Shown here one piece after another: positions 52,448-61,676 of a stretch of 64,000 nt of DNA. The notes beneath the pieces were generated by a model. That model was not told the DNA's origin. It made no database searches and worked only from the letters and a program-made list of their open reading frames with translations. The position numbers and the translations under genes were made by a program. This stretch comes from Thiofilum sp. (lineage in GTDB: Bacteria; Pseudomonadota; Gammaproteobacteria; Thiotrichales; Thiotrichaceae). Location of the stretch: NCBI RefSeq assembly GCF_016711335.1, contig NZ_JADJTF010000001.1, forward strand, positions 1,302,001-1,366,000, given 5' to 3'. Positions within the stretch are counted from its first letter, which is position 1, and each line of letters starts with the position of its first letter.

Positions 52448-53725
52448 TTAGCGACACCAAATAGCCGGATTCATTGGGGTCACCCCTTTGCGAATTTCAA
52501 AGTAAAGACCATTTTGGTTTTGTCCCCCTGAGTTCCCTACGGCGGCAATCACTTCATTGGCTTTAATCAGGCTACCTTCCTTTTTATAAAGTACGCGATT
52601 ATAACCGTAGAGACTCATGTAGTTACGATCATGTTCAACCATAATCACATGCCCATAACCCGGACGCCAATCCGCAAAAATGACTTTACCCGCTGCTATG
52701 CTGCGTACAGGTGCGCCGCCCTCTGCTTTGATCACTACACCATTCCATTGTAGTTTTTCATTTCGTCTAGAACGATAGGCGTGCAGAATGCGCCCACTGG
52801 TGGGCCAAGCCAATTTACCTTTCAGTTGGGTAAAAGGGCGATTATTACTATAACTCACTGTCTCAGCATTAGTTTGAGTGCGTTTGGGAGTAGGTGTTGG
52901 TGTTGCTGCCCCCATCAAGGTTTCTAGGGTTGCTTTAGTGGTTTGTTTGACCGAAGTAGGGGGGGGAGCAGCTTTAGCGGCTGCTTGAGCAGCTAATGCG
53001 GCTTGTTCGCGTTGTTCGGCAAGACGCTCGATAGTGCGTTGCAGTTGAGCTTCTTCTGCTTGAAGTTTAGCTAATTGGCGCGACTGGGTGCGCATATCAC
53101 TCTTAAGTGTAGTTAATTTGCCTTCTCGCTCATTGAGTGTGGCTTGGAGTTGTAGTTGTTGGTTTTTAAGTGTACTAGACAATTCGGCTAGTGTTTGTTG
53201 TTCTGTATGGGCGGTTTCACGTAAGGTTAAAAGCTCAGCGCGAGTCTTGTGTAGGCGTTCAATGCGCTCCATACGATATTCATTAAGATAGTTAAAATAA
53301 CGTAAATTGCGGCTAATATCGGAGGGGGCATCTTCACGCAACAGCAGACGCAGATGGGATTGTCCGCCGGTGGTGTACATCGCTTGTAATTGTTCGGCTA
53401 GAGCGGCCTTTTGTTCATCTAAGTCACGGTCTAGAGCTGCGCTTTTAGTATTCGCTTCTTGTAAGCGTTGTTGAGCAGCCTCAATTTTAAGCTCAGTTTT
53501 GCGGTAGTTAGTGGCAATATCACTGAGTTTTTTCTCTAATTGAGTGACTTCATCCGTCAGATTTTGATAGCGATCTTTGGTATTATCTAAAGTAACCTCT
53601 AGTTGTCGAATATCGCGCTGAATAGACTGTGTATCCGTAGGGGCAGCAGTCGCCATAAACGGATAGGCTACTAAAGGTAATAAGATGATGTTGAGTACTA
53701 GCAAACGTTGTAAATAAATGTTCAC
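52448..53725 (-). CDS. envC: EnvC-type murein hydrolase activator
   Basis: A 425-residue protein with a signal peptide ending ATAAP (about residue 29), a long coiled coil (residues 35-235) and a C-terminal LytM domain. The LytM zinc ligands are lost (WNGVV, SLYGYNRV and LYFEIRKG stand where His residues are expected), so it is an activator of amidases, as EnvC is, and not an enzyme. Order envC-ctpA is conserved in gammaproteobacteria. Confidence 0.9.
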   Translation of the reverse strand: MNIYLQRLLVLNIILLPLVAYPFMATAAPTDTQSIQRDIRQLEVTLDNTKDRYQNLTDEVTQLEKKLSDIATNYRKTELKIEAAQQRLQEANTKSAALDRDLDEQKAALAEQLQAMYTTGGQSHLRLLLREDAPSDISRNLRYFNYLNEYRMERIERLHKTRAELLTLRETAHTEQQTLAELSSTLKNQQLQLQATLNEREGKLTTLKSDMRTQSRQLAKLQAEEAQLQRTIERLAEQREQAALAAQAAAKAAPPPTSVKQTTKATLETLMGAATPTPTPKRTQTNAETVSYSNNRPFTQLKGKLAWPTSGRILHAYRSRRNEKLQWNGVVIKAEGGAPVRSIAAGKVIFADWRPGYGHVIMVEHDRNYMSLYGYNRVLYKKEGSLIKANEVIAAVGNSGGQNQNGLYFEIRKGVTPMNPAIWCR

Positions 53726-53900
53726 GGCTGGTCACAGTTAATAATTGGTGTGATGTTATACGATCAGCAGTCGCATTTTGCATAATAAGTAGCTTCTAGT
53801 GCTTTGTCTAGCCTTAGCAAGTTTTAAAAACATCTATTCCTATCTGGTATTCCCCCATTATTTTACTGGTAAAATCTAAGTTTTCTTATTAGGTTATGTT

Positions 53901-53922
53901 AATATTGGATCATAGTAATATT
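53901..53922. promoter_or_regulatory. Possible operator before the ArsR-type gene
   Basis: Two AATATT half-sites, at 53901-53906 and 53917-53922, lie 58 bases before the regulator start in an AT-rich stretch. ArsR/BigR-type repressors bind AT-rich inverted repeats in such places. Only the half-sites are symmetric; the spacer is not. Confidence 0.3.
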
Positions 53923-53979
53923 CTGATGCTAGACAAGAAGTAATTTTAAATTATCCACCTCTTTTAAAGATTAAGTACC

Positions 53980-54315
53980 ATGATGCAGGAAGATTATAGT
54001 TTACCATTCGATATGTTAGGCAAGGATGAGGATATTGATCGTGCATCGCGCTCACTCAAGGCTATTTCTCATCCTTTGCGCCTCAAAATTTTATGTGTCC
54101 TAGGTGAGGATGAAGTCAACGTCCAAGATATTGTTGAGAATGTGGGCACTTCGCAGAGTAATATCTCACAACATTTAGCCATTTTGCGTGATAAAGGTAT
54201 TCTAACCTCGCGCAAGGACGCTAATAAAGTGTTTTATAAGGTCGGTGATTACCGTACTTTACGTTTAATTAGTATGATGCAAGAGGTGTTCTGCACCCCA
54301 GCGGTTAAACGTTAA
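53980..54315 (+). CDS. ArsR-family regulator of the SqrR/BigR (persulfide-sensor) type
   Basis: A 111-residue winged-helix repressor. The sequence has HPLRLKILCVLGEDE, then SQSNISQHLAILRDKGIL (recognition helix), and a C-terminal helix with Cys. Only two cysteines occur, C39 and C105, 66 residues apart. SqrR (C41/C107) and BigR (C42/C108) have the same spacing, and they form a polysulfide bridge when persulfide rises. The metal-binding ArsR CxC motif is absent. It lies before a rhodanese gene and thiol-redox genes on the same strand. Confidence 0.85.
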   Translation: MMQEDYSLPFDMLGKDEDIDRASRSLKAISHPLRLKILCVLGEDEVNVQDIVENVGTSQSNISQHLAILRDKGILTSRKDANKVFYKVGDYRTLRLISMMQEVFCTPAVKR

Positions 54316-54431
54316 ACTCAGTATTAGCATTCAGGTATCGCATAGTAATTACAGGCTAAAGTATTGTTATGCTTTACCATGAGCGCGGGTATGTATATCT
54401 TTAGGGACATTTTAGCTAACAGGATAGTGTT

Positions 54432-54857
54432 GTGAACGAGTACGTAGCATTTGTGCAAAATCATTTACTACTGGTGGTAGGGTTTGTTGGGGTCTTGGGG
54501 TTTACCATTTGGTTAGAGTTTAATCGCTTGACTCGCAAATATAAGCAATTAGACACCACACAGGCGGTACGCCTACTCAATGATGATAATACTATTGTCA
54601 TTGATGTGCGTGAGGGTAATGAAGTAAGTGCTGGCAAAATTAAAGGTGCACGTCATATTCCGCTAGGGCAAGTAGCTACTCGCGTGGGCGAACTGGAAAA
54701 ATTCAAAGATCAACCTATATTAGTATATTGTCGTTCCGGTAATCGTTCAGCCATGGCTGCCAATACCTTGACTAAGAAAGGCTTTACCAATGTCAATAAT
54801 TTGGCAGGAGGTATTACGTCTTGGGAGAGTGCCAATTTGCCTGTGAGTAAGAAGTAA
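54432..54857 (+). CDS. Membrane-anchored rhodanese (YibN-like)
   Basis: A 141-residue protein with a GTG start (AGGA upstream), one N-terminal membrane helix (residues 10-28) and a single rhodanese domain. The active-site loop is CRSGNRS with Cys100, matching the family pattern. Its place before grxC and secB is that of YibN in E. coli. Rhodaneses pass sulfane sulfur between carriers. It overlaps grxC by one base. Confidence 0.92.
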   Translation: MNEYVAFVQNHLLLVVGFVGVLGFTIWLEFNRLTRKYKQLDTTQAVRLLNDDNTIVIDVREGNEVSAGKIKGARHIPLGQVATRVGELEKFKDQPILVYCRSGNRSAMAANTLTKKGFTNVNNLAGGITSWESANLPVSKK

Positions 54858-55129
54858 TGAGTACACTGCCTGCGGTTAAAATGTATGCTACCCGTTTCTG
54901 CCCTTACTGCATGCGGGCGCGATCCTTATTAAACCGTAAGCAAGTACCTTTTACTGAGATTAATGTGGGTAATGATGGCGAGCTATGGGCTGAAATGGAA
55001 GCGCTTAGCGGACGCAATACCGTTCCACAAATCTTTATCGGTGAGCGTTCTATTGGTGGTTATGATGATATGGCTGCCTTAGAGCGCTCAGGTGAACTCG
55101 ATCAATTATTAGGATTAACATCATGTTAG
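54857..55129 (+). CDS. grxC: Glutaredoxin 3
   Basis: A 90-residue dithiol glutaredoxin with active site FCPYC, cis-proline in NTVPQIF and glutathione-binding IGGYDD. It overlaps the rhodanese gene and the thioredoxin gene, so all three are co-translated. It reduces disulfides and glutathionylated proteins. Confidence 0.96.
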   Translation: MSTLPAVKMYATRFCPYCMRARSLLNRKQVPFTEINVGNDGELWAEMEALSGRNTVPQIFIGERSIGGYDDMAALERSGELDQLLGLTSC

Positions 55130-55551
55130 TGGTATGTCCGCATTGTCAAAAAACCAATCGCCTACCCAGTGATAAACCCGCCGATCAAGCTTTATGCGGC
55201 TCTTGTGGGCAAGTATTATTGACGGGCACGCCCATAGAGCTAGATTTTGCGCAATTACAAAAGCACATTAGTCGCAATGAAATGCCCGTTTTAGTGGATT
55301 TTTGGGCGCCTTGGTGTGCGCCTTGCCGCATGATGGCCCCCGCTTTTGCCGAAGCCGCCGCGCAATTATCACCCCATGTACGTTTAGCGAAAGTCGATAC
55401 CGAAGCCCATCAACAAGCAGGTGCTATGTTTGGTATTCGTAGTATTCCGACTATGGTGCTGTTTGTGGGCGGGCAAGAAAAGGCGCGGGTTTCAGGCGCG
55501 ATGAATACTTCACAGATTAAGGCATGGGTTAATCAAGCCCTTGCATCATGA
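55123..55551 (+). CDS. trxC: Thioredoxin 2-like protein
   Basis: A 142-residue thioredoxin with an N-terminal zinc knuckle (CPHC and CGSC), as in TrxC. The active site is WCAPC where WCGPC is usual. Its ATG lies seven bases inside grxC. Between grxC and secB it interrupts the otherwise standard yibN-grxC-secB-gpsA order. Confidence 0.9.
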   Translation: MLVVCPHCQKTNRLPSDKPADQALCGSCGQVLLTGTPIELDFAQLQKHISRNEMPVLVDFWAPWCAPCRMMAPAFAEAAAQLSPHVRLAKVDTEAHQQAGAMFGIRSIPTMVLFVGGQEKARVSGAMNTSQIKAWVNQALAS

Positions 55552-55590
55552 TTTAATTTAACAACAATGACTACACTCAGGGTTTACAAC

Positions 55591-56067
55591 ATGAGCGATA
55601 CCAATACTGCCGCCGCACAAGAAGAACAACAATTTATTATTCAGCGCATCTATTTAAAAGATGTGTCTTTTGAAGCACCTAGCTCGCCTAGCGTCTTTAC
55701 CGAGACTTGGGACCCTGATACCGATTTAGATCTCAATACTCATGTTAATACCTTGCAAAACAATAATTACGAAGTAGAGCTAATGCTGACTATTACCGTA
55801 AAAAGTAATGGCAGACCTGCTTTCTTAGTCGAAGTTAAACAAGCAGGTGTATTTTTTATTACCGGATATGCTCCTGAACATTTGAATCACTTATTAGCCG
55901 CTTATTGCCCGAATACTTTATTCCCCTATGCGCGTGAAGTGATCGCAGGCTTAGTCTCTAAAGGTAGTTTCCCTGAATTACATCTTTCACCGATTAACTT
56001 CGATGCTTTATATGTACGTCGTTTGCAAGAGCAAATGGAGCGTACTACTGAAGCTCAACCAGCTTAA
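55591..56067 (+). CDS. secB: Protein-export chaperone SecB
   Basis: A 158-residue tetrameric chaperone that hands precursors to SecA. The ATG at 55591 (MSDTN) is preferred over ATG 55567 because AGGG is upstream at suitable spacing. Hallmarks are FIIQRIYLKDVSFEAPSSP, VKQAGVFFITGY and LFPYAREVIAGLVSKGSFPE. Confidence 0.95.
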   Translation: MSDTNTAAAQEEQQFIIQRIYLKDVSFEAPSSPSVFTETWDPDTDLDLNTHVNTLQNNNYEVELMLTITVKSNGRPAFLVEVKQAGVFFITGYAPEHLNHLLAAYCPNTLFPYAREVIAGLVSKGSFPELHLSPINFDALYVRRLQEQMERTTEAQPA

Positions 56068-56081
56068 TTATTTGACGCTAA

Positions 56082-57086
56082 GTGGATATTATTCAATCAA
56101 TCGCAGTGTATGGTGCAGGCTCTTGGGGTACTGCACTGGCACTCCAATTAGCGCGTAATCAGATTGCAGTACAATTATGGGATATTAGTCCAGAGCATAT
56201 CCAAGTACTGCAAACTGAAAAAGAAAATAAGCGCTATCTTCCCACTATTCCTTTGCCTTCCTATCTCACACCTAATGCTGATTTAGCCAAGGTTGCGAAG
56301 TCTAGTCATTACCATTTAATCGTAGTACCGAGTCATGGCATGCGTTCTTTATTACAACGCTTAAAGCCCTTATTGACTGACCAAGATGCGATTATTTGGG
56401 CTACGAAAGGGATTGAGCTAGACACAGGTAAGCTACTCCACGAAGTTGTAATAGAAGAGTTACCCTTTTGCCAACATTATGCAGTCGTTTCCGGTCCTAC
56501 CTTTGCCGCTGAGGTGGCGAGTGGTTTACCTACCGCGATGACCGTGGCCGCTAACTCGCAAGTACTTGCAAAAACCATTGCTAAAGCCTTTAGTGCTAAT
56601 AACTATCGTGTTTATACCAGTACCGATGTTATAGGTGTGGAGCTAGGGGGCGCGATTAAAAATGTGTTGGCGATTGCAGCGGGTATTTCCGATGGTTTGG
56701 GCTATGGTGCGAATGCACGCGCTGCCATTATTACTCGTGGTTTAGCCGAAATTAAACGCCTGAGTGAAGTACTCGGCGCTCAACCAGAAACCTTAATGGG
56801 ATTAGCCGGTTTAGGCGATCTAGTACTTACTTGCACCGATAATCAATCGCGTAATCGACGCTTAGGTCTAGCCTTGGGGCAAGGTAAAGATTTAGAGACG
56901 GCCATCGCTGAAATTGGTCAAGCAGTAGAGGGCGCTAAATCGGCGCATTCGATTGGCTTATTAGCCGAACGCGCTGGCGTGGAAATGCCCATTTGTCAGC
57001 AAGTGTATCGTATTTTATATCAAGGTTTAGCGCCTGCGGATGCAGTCAAAGCCTTAATCACGCGTGATCTTAAAGCAGAATTCTAG
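56082..57086 (+). CDS. gpsA: Glycerol-3-phosphate dehydrogenase [NAD(P)+]
   Basis: A 334-residue enzyme making glycerol-3-P for phospholipids. The Rossmann start is AVYGAGSWGTALA; the catalytic Lys is in GGAIKNVLAIAAGI, and SRNRRLGLALGQG is conserved. The start is GTG 56082 with a weak ribosome site; it follows secB by 14 bases. Confidence 0.95.
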   Translation: MDIIQSIAVYGAGSWGTALALQLARNQIAVQLWDISPEHIQVLQTEKENKRYLPTIPLPSYLTPNADLAKVAKSSHYHLIVVPSHGMRSLLQRLKPLLTDQDAIIWATKGIELDTGKLLHEVVIEELPFCQHYAVVSGPTFAAEVASGLPTAMTVAANSQVLAKTIAKAFSANNYRVYTSTDVIGVELGGAIKNVLAIAAGISDGLGYGANARAAIITRGLAEIKRLSEVLGAQPETLMGLAGLGDLVLTCTDNQSRNRRLGLALGQGKDLETAIAEIGQAVEGAKSAHSIGLLAERAGVEMPICQQVYRILYQGLAPADAVKALITRDLKAEF

Positions 57087-57098
57087 GAGTAGTGTCTG

Positions 57099-58079
57099 AT
57101 GAGTACTGGTACTTTAAAGTACTCGGTCGCCATTGTGATGGACCCGATTCAAAGTCTAAATATTAAAAAAGACACGACTATAGCCATGATGCGCGAGGCT
57201 CAAGCACGCGGTTTGACGCTGTATTATTGTCAACCGCGTGATTTATTCGTGCGTGAGGGAGTGGTGTATGCCGAGCTTACGCCCTTTAGCATTGATTTAA
57301 CCGCTAGCCCTTTTTATAGCTTAGGTGAGCCTATTACTGTGCCACTACACACTATTGATGTAGTGCTGATGCGCAAAGACCCGCCTTTCGATATGGAGTA
57401 TGTGTATAGCACTTACTTACTTGAAATGGCTGCTCGCAAAGGAGCTTTAGTGGTCAATCGCCCTGATAGTATTAGAGCGGCGAATGAAAAATTATTTGCG
57501 ACTTGGTTTGCTGAGTTTTGCCCACCGACTCTAGTCACCCGTGATATGAAACGTATTAAAGCGTTTATTGCGGAGCAGCAATTTATTGTGGTGAAACCTT
57601 TAGATGGCATGGGTGGCTCACAGGTATTTCAAATCAAGGCGGGTGATCCCAACCAAAATGTGATCCTTGAAACTATTACTCACTACGGGCAACGTACTGT
57701 AATGGCGCAACGCTTTTTACCCGAATACAAGCAAGGCGATAAGCGTATTTTGATCATTAACGGCAAACCCTATCCACATGCGTTGGCACGTATTCCCGCC
57801 GAAGGTGAAGCGCGTGCGAATTTAGCTGCTGGAGGCAAAGGGGTTGGAGTCGATTTAACTGCGCGTGAGTATGCGATTTGTAATGCTATTGCACCTACTT
57901 TGATTGAGATGGGATTAATGTTCGTGGGCTTAGATGTGATTGGTGACTATGTGACTGAAATTAATGTCACCAGCCCTACGGGAGTGCGCGAATTAGAAGC
58001 GCAATATGGGGATAATATTACCGCTTTAATGTGGGATGCCATTGAGCAAACCTTACAGCAACGAGGAGCAACAGTATGA
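57099..58079 (+). CDS. gshB: Glutathione synthetase
   Basis: A 326-residue ATP-grasp enzyme joining gamma-glutamylcysteine and glycine. Hallmarks are VAIVMDPIQSLNIKKDTT, LMRKDPPFDMEYVYST, KPLDGMGGSQVF and EINVTSPTGVREL. It starts 12 bases after gpsA and overlaps the OsmC gene by four bases, which puts it in the redox operon. Confidence 0.96.
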   Translation: MSTGTLKYSVAIVMDPIQSLNIKKDTTIAMMREAQARGLTLYYCQPRDLFVREGVVYAELTPFSIDLTASPFYSLGEPITVPLHTIDVVLMRKDPPFDMEYVYSTYLLEMAARKGALVVNRPDSIRAANEKLFATWFAEFCPPTLVTRDMKRIKAFIAEQQFIVVKPLDGMGGSQVFQIKAGDPNQNVILETITHYGQRTVMAQRFLPEYKQGDKRILIINGKPYPHALARIPAEGEARANLAAGGKGVGVDLTAREYAICNAIAPTLIEMGLMFVGLDVIGDYVTEINVTSPTGVRELEAQYGDNITALMWDAIEQTLQQRGATV

Positions 58080-58495
58080 AAGCACGCGTCAAATGGCTAG
58101 ACCATATGAGTTTTGTTGGGGAGTCTGAAAGCGGTCATTCGGTGGTTATGGATGCTGCACCTGAAGTAGGGGGGCGCAATTTAGGGGTGCGCCCGATGGA
58201 GATGTTGCTACTAGGTTTGGGGGGGTGCTCCTCCATTGATGTACTAATGATTTTACAAAAGTCCCGTCAGCAAGTGACGGATTGTCATGTAGAATTATCC
58301 GCAGAACGTGCGAGTTCCGACCCCAAGGTCTTCACTAAGATGCACCTACATTTTGTAGTCACAGGCAAAAATCTAAGCCCTGAAAAAGTCGAGCGTGCGA
58401 TTAAGCTGTCGGCTGAAAAATATTGCTCCGCCTCTATCATGTTTAGTAAAACGGCTGAAGTGACGCACGACTTTGAAATCATTGAAGTGGCATAA
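58076..58495 (+). CDS. OsmC/YhfA-family peroxidase-like protein
   Basis: A 139-residue OsmC-fold protein. The two cysteines are in LGGCSSIDV and KYCSASIMF, at the family positions for thiol peroxidase activity. It is closest in length and pattern to YhfA. It is translationally coupled to gshB, suggesting a shared role in thiol or peroxide metabolism. Confidence 0.88.
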   Translation: MKARVKWLDHMSFVGESESGHSVVMDAAPEVGGRNLGVRPMEMLLLGLGGCSSIDVLMILQKSRQQVTDCHVELSAERASSDPKVFTKMHLHFVVTGKNLSPEKVERAIKLSAEKYCSASIMFSKTAEVTHDFEIIEVA

Positions 58496-58765
58496 CCTGA
58501 TAAGGATTTTTTAGTCTAAAAATAGCCCTGTTTTTATAGAGCAGTGATTAAATGAGGCTTAGCAATAAAACATCGGTGGTTTAGTGGTAAGAAACTAATC
58601 AGATAGGTGATGGATTTAGCTATTAGACTGGTTAGGTAATAAATACCGCCAATTTTCCATTTTTATATTGTATGGGCTAGGGAAAAGCGGTAATTTTGGG
58701 CATGCAGGAATAGCGTAACAACTAAGTGAGAAAGGATTTCTCCCGTGTTCTGAGGAATTCAGTTA
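58496..58765 (+). other. Noncoding leader before the NlpC/P60 gene
   Basis: 270 bases without a gene. A short stem-loop (GAGAAA at 58728-58733 with TTTCTC at 58737-58742) lies 23 bases before the start, and GAGGA at 58752-58756 is the ribosome site. No known riboswitch was recognised. Confidence 0.3.
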
Positions 58766-59497
58766 ATGAGTAGTGTTTGTTCTCATGTGAATAAGCTCCT
58801 AGCGATGGGGCTGATCATAGCAGGGGGCTTAAGTGGGGTAAGCTACGCGGCTAGTGTGCATCATAGTGTGAAAGTACAAGCCAGTTTCCAACAAGCTTCC
58901 CGTTTAGGTACTCTCAAAAGTAATAACTTTGCTTCACATCGTTATGGCTCAGTGCTTAATACGCTTAGCCAGTATGTACCATCATCTCAGCAGCCAGTAG
59001 CCAATAGTGCTAGTGCTGAAACACGTCGTTTTGTTCAAACCGGCCGTTATGTCGCCAGAGCTAGAACGGCTCCCGCCCCACGTGGGCATATCGATCCCGC
59101 TGAGCGTGTGATTCAGGTGGGTAGTAATCAGATTGGCAAAAAATATCGCTGGGGAGGAGAAAGTCCTTTAAATGGCTTTGATTGTAGTGGTTTAGTACAG
59201 TATTCAATGAAAACCGGAGCAGGCGTGGTACTCCCCCGTACTGCTGCTGATCAGTATGCTATTTCTACTAAAGTACCACCTAATCGAGCGATGCGCGGTG
59301 ATTTAGTGTTTTTTAATACCTCAAAGCGTAGACGCATTAGTCATGTGGGCATTTATTTAGGCAGTAATAAATTTCTCCATGCGCCGCGAGCGGGCAAGCG
59401 TATTGAGCGTGCTGAAATTAAAGGCTATTGGCGTAATCGTTTAATTGGATTTGGTCGTATTCCGGGGGCTTGTAAGATTCCCGCTTATTACGGCTAA
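58766..59497 (+). CDS. NlpC/P60 peptidoglycan endopeptidase
   Basis: A 243-residue exported protein. Signal peptide residues 10-28 (ending VSYAA), a Ser/Ala-rich linker to about residue 110, then the NlpC/P60 domain with catalytic Cys140 in FDCSGLVQY and His193 in ISHVGIYLG. Family members cut between D-Glu and meso-DAP in peptidoglycan. Single-gene unit. Confidence 0.9.
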   Translation: MSSVCSHVNKLLAMGLIIAGGLSGVSYAASVHHSVKVQASFQQASRLGTLKSNNFASHRYGSVLNTLSQYVPSSQQPVANSASAETRRFVQTGRYVARARTAPAPRGHIDPAERVIQVGSNQIGKKYRWGGESPLNGFDCSGLVQYSMKTGAGVVLPRTAADQYAISTKVPPNRAMRGDLVFFNTSKRRRISHVGIYLGSNKFLHAPRAGKRIERAEIKGYWRNRLIGFGRIPGACKIPAYYG

Positions 59498-59526
59498 CTT
59501 TAGGCTCTATGTTGTTTACGATTTAA

Positions 59527-59556
59527 GCCTAAGCATGCTCTGCTTAGGCTTATTTT
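59527..59556 (+). terminator. Rho-independent terminator after the NlpC/P60 gene
   Basis: A perfect 9-bp stem, GCCTAAGCA at 59527-59535 and TGCTTAGGC at 59541-59549, five-base loop, then TTATTTT. The rest of the 300-base gap to the next gene is AT-rich with nothing recognisable except the ribosome site. Confidence 0.88.
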
Positions 59557-59798
59557 GGGTTCAAAACTTTTATATTAGTCCTTTCTTATTTTTGTAAAAT
59601 AGATCATTGCATCCAATATATTCTATTGGATTTCATTGGCTAGAATGCTTACAGTCCTACTAGCTAATAGACCACTGCTTAATCCTATATATTTCAATTT
59701 TAAGTAGACTTGAAAGCTTAATTCATTTTTACTCACTTAAAGCTTTCAATAGGCATTAGCGCCCGCTTTGCATAATCGCTAACAAGAGGAGATTCATT

Positions 59799-60218
59799 AT
59801 GGAACTGAAAGGTAGCCGTACCGAACAACATTTGAAAGATGCTTTCGCAGGCGAATCCCAAGCCAACCGCCGTTATCTCTACTTTGCTAACAAAGCCGAC
59901 GTTGAAGGCTATAACGATGTCTCCACTGTATTCCGTTCTACCGCTGAAGGTGAAACTGGACATGCTCATGGTCATCTAGAGTACCTAGAAGCCGTGGGTG
60001 ATCCTGCAACAGGTTTACCTATTGGTGGAACAGCAGATAATCTGCGCTCCGCTATTGCGGGTGAAACGCATGAATACAGCGATATGTACCCCGGCATGGC
60101 AAAAGATGCGCGTGAAGAGGGTTTTGATGAAATTGCTGATTGGTTTGAAACGCTAGCTAAAGCCGAGCGTTCACATGCTAATCGCTTCCAAAAAGCGCTA
60201 GATGCTCTAGACGCCTAA
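59799..60218 (+). CDS. Rubrerythrin (diiron domain only)
   Basis: A 139-residue four-helix diiron protein: GSRTEQHLKDAFAGESQANRR, STAEGETGHAHGHLEYL and AKAERSHANRF supply the Glu/His ligands. There is no rubredoxin domain and no CxxC, so an outside electron donor is needed. AGAGGA precedes the start. Rubrerythrins reduce hydrogen peroxide. It is followed by an Fe-S protein gene and DUF3501, the same trio seen in other proteobacteria. Confidence 0.92.
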   Translation: MELKGSRTEQHLKDAFAGESQANRRYLYFANKADVEGYNDVSTVFRSTAEGETGHAHGHLEYLEAVGDPATGLPIGGTADNLRSAIAGETHEYSDMYPGMAKDAREEGFDEIADWFETLAKAERSHANRFQKALDALDA

Positions 60219-60233
60219 GCATCGTGCTCTCTA

Positions 60234-60259
60234 AGGGTTATAGCACTGGCTATAACCCT
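60234..60259 (+). terminator. Hairpin between rubrerythrin and the Fe-S gene
   Basis: A perfect 11-bp stem, AGGGTTATAGC at 60234-60244 and GCTATAACCCT at 60249-60259, with a four-base loop but no T-run. It more likely dampens or processes the message than ends it, leaving rubrerythrin more abundant than the downstream products. Confidence 0.5.
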
Positions 60260-60310
60260 CTCTAAACGAGTCTAACACTCGCCTATCACGCGTCAGCAGG
60301 AGTATGTTGT

Positions 60311-61666
60311 ATGGCTATAAGCAAACGCGAAGGTAGTCTAGAAGCCCCTACCCGTCATCCCTTAGATTGGAAAAATCCCGACTTCTATAATGAAGACTCT
60401 TTAAATAAAGAATTAGAGCGGGTATTCGATATTTGCCACGGTTGTCGGCGCTGTGTCAGCCTGTGTAATTCATTCCCTACTTTATTCGATTTAGTCGATA
60501 ATTCCAGCACTATGGAAGTGGATGGAGTGGCTAAGTCGGACTATATGAAAGTCGTCGATCACTGCTATTTATGTGATCTGTGCTATATGACTAAATGCCC
60601 CTATGTGCCACCCCATGAATGGAATTTAGATTTCCCGCACTTAATGCTAAGGGCCAAAGCGGTGAAATTCAAAAAGGGTGAAACCAGCACACGCGATAAA
60701 ATTCTCAGCTCCACCGATTTAATGGGGACATTTGCAGGCATACCCATTGTGTCTCAGGTAGTGAATGCGACTAATAAAAATCCTACCTTCCGCAAAGGTT
60801 TAGCCAAAGTGCTGGGCGTGCATGTGAATGCTAAAATTCCCAGTTACCACAGTAAAAAAGGGCGTCATTACGTCAAAGCTTTGAGGGATACCTCATTACC
60901 TGTGACACCCGCTGGACGTACTACGGGCAAAGTAGCTATTTTCACCACTTGCTACGGTAATTATAACGAACCCCATATCATCGAAGATTTAGCCAAAGTC
61001 TTTCAACATAATCAAATTCCGGTCACTTTACTCAATAAAGAGCAATGCTGCGGTATGCCTAAACTTGAGTTAGGCGATTTAGAGGCGGTGGCTAAGGCGA
61101 AAGAAGTCAATATTCCTGCGATGATGCAGCTTATTAACGATGGCTGGGATATTGTCGCTCCTGTGCCCTCGTGTGTGCTGATGTTTAAGCAAGAACTACC
61201 CCTAATGTTCCCGCATGATGCTGATGTGCAGTTAGTGAAAACGCGCATCTTTGACCCGTTTGAATATCTGATGCTGCGCCATAAAGACGGACAACTAAAG
61301 ACTGAATTTAAACAATCCTTAGGTAAGGTCAGTTATCACGCTTCTTGTCATCTACGGGTACAGAATTTGGGGTATAAAACGCGTGAATTATTAGAATTAG
61401 TGCCGAATACCAAATTTGATTTAATTGAGCGTTGTTCAGGGCATGATGGAACCTATGCAGTGAAACAAGAGTTCCATGAAACGGCGATGAAAATCTGTCG
61501 TCCGGTAGTGACTAAGGTACAACAAGCCAAAGCGGATTATTACGCCAGTGATTGCCCGATGGCAGGGCATCATATTGAAAATGGTCTACAACAAAAAGAA
61601 CCTGACACTACCGCGAAAGCCCCCACGCATCCCTTAACTATGTTACGCATTGCGTATGGTTTATAG
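60311..61666 (+). CDS. Fe-S protein with CCG (heterodisulfide-reductase-like) domains
   Basis: A 451-residue protein. Two ferredoxin-type clusters are predicted from CHGCRRCVSLC and CYLCDLCYMTKC, followed by CCG-type repeats: KEQCCGMPKLELG with SCVLMF, and YHASCHLRVQNLG with ERCSGHDG. The second repeat has CS where CC is usual. This is a GlpC/HdrD-like electron carrier. In the trio with rubrerythrin it may be the electron donor to the diiron site. Cytoplasmic; no membrane helix. Confidence 0.87.
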   Translation: MAISKREGSLEAPTRHPLDWKNPDFYNEDSLNKELERVFDICHGCRRCVSLCNSFPTLFDLVDNSSTMEVDGVAKSDYMKVVDHCYLCDLCYMTKCPYVPPHEWNLDFPHLMLRAKAVKFKKGETSTRDKILSSTDLMGTFAGIPIVSQVVNATNKNPTFRKGLAKVLGVHVNAKIPSYHSKKGRHYVKALRDTSLPVTPAGRTTGKVAIFTTCYGNYNEPHIIEDLAKVFQHNQIPVTLLNKEQCCGMPKLELGDLEAVAKAKEVNIPAMMQLINDGWDIVAPVPSCVLMFKQELPLMFPHDADVQLVKTRIFDPFEYLMLRHKDGQLKTEFKQSLGKVSYHASCHLRVQNLGYKTRELLELVPNTKFDLIERCSGHDGTYAVKQEFHETAMKICRPVVTKVQQAKADYYASDCPMAGHHIENGLQQKEPDTTAKAPTHPLTMLRIAYGL

Positions 61667-61676
61667 GAGAATAGCT

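Noticed and set aside
53583..53783. 66-residue minus-strand frame upstream of envC
   Set aside because: It lies in another frame over the envC signal peptide and has no ribosome site.
58496..58765. Possible riboswitch before the NlpC/P60 gene
   Set aside because: Cyclic di-GMP and ydaO-type motifs were looked for and not found; only a short stem-loop is present.
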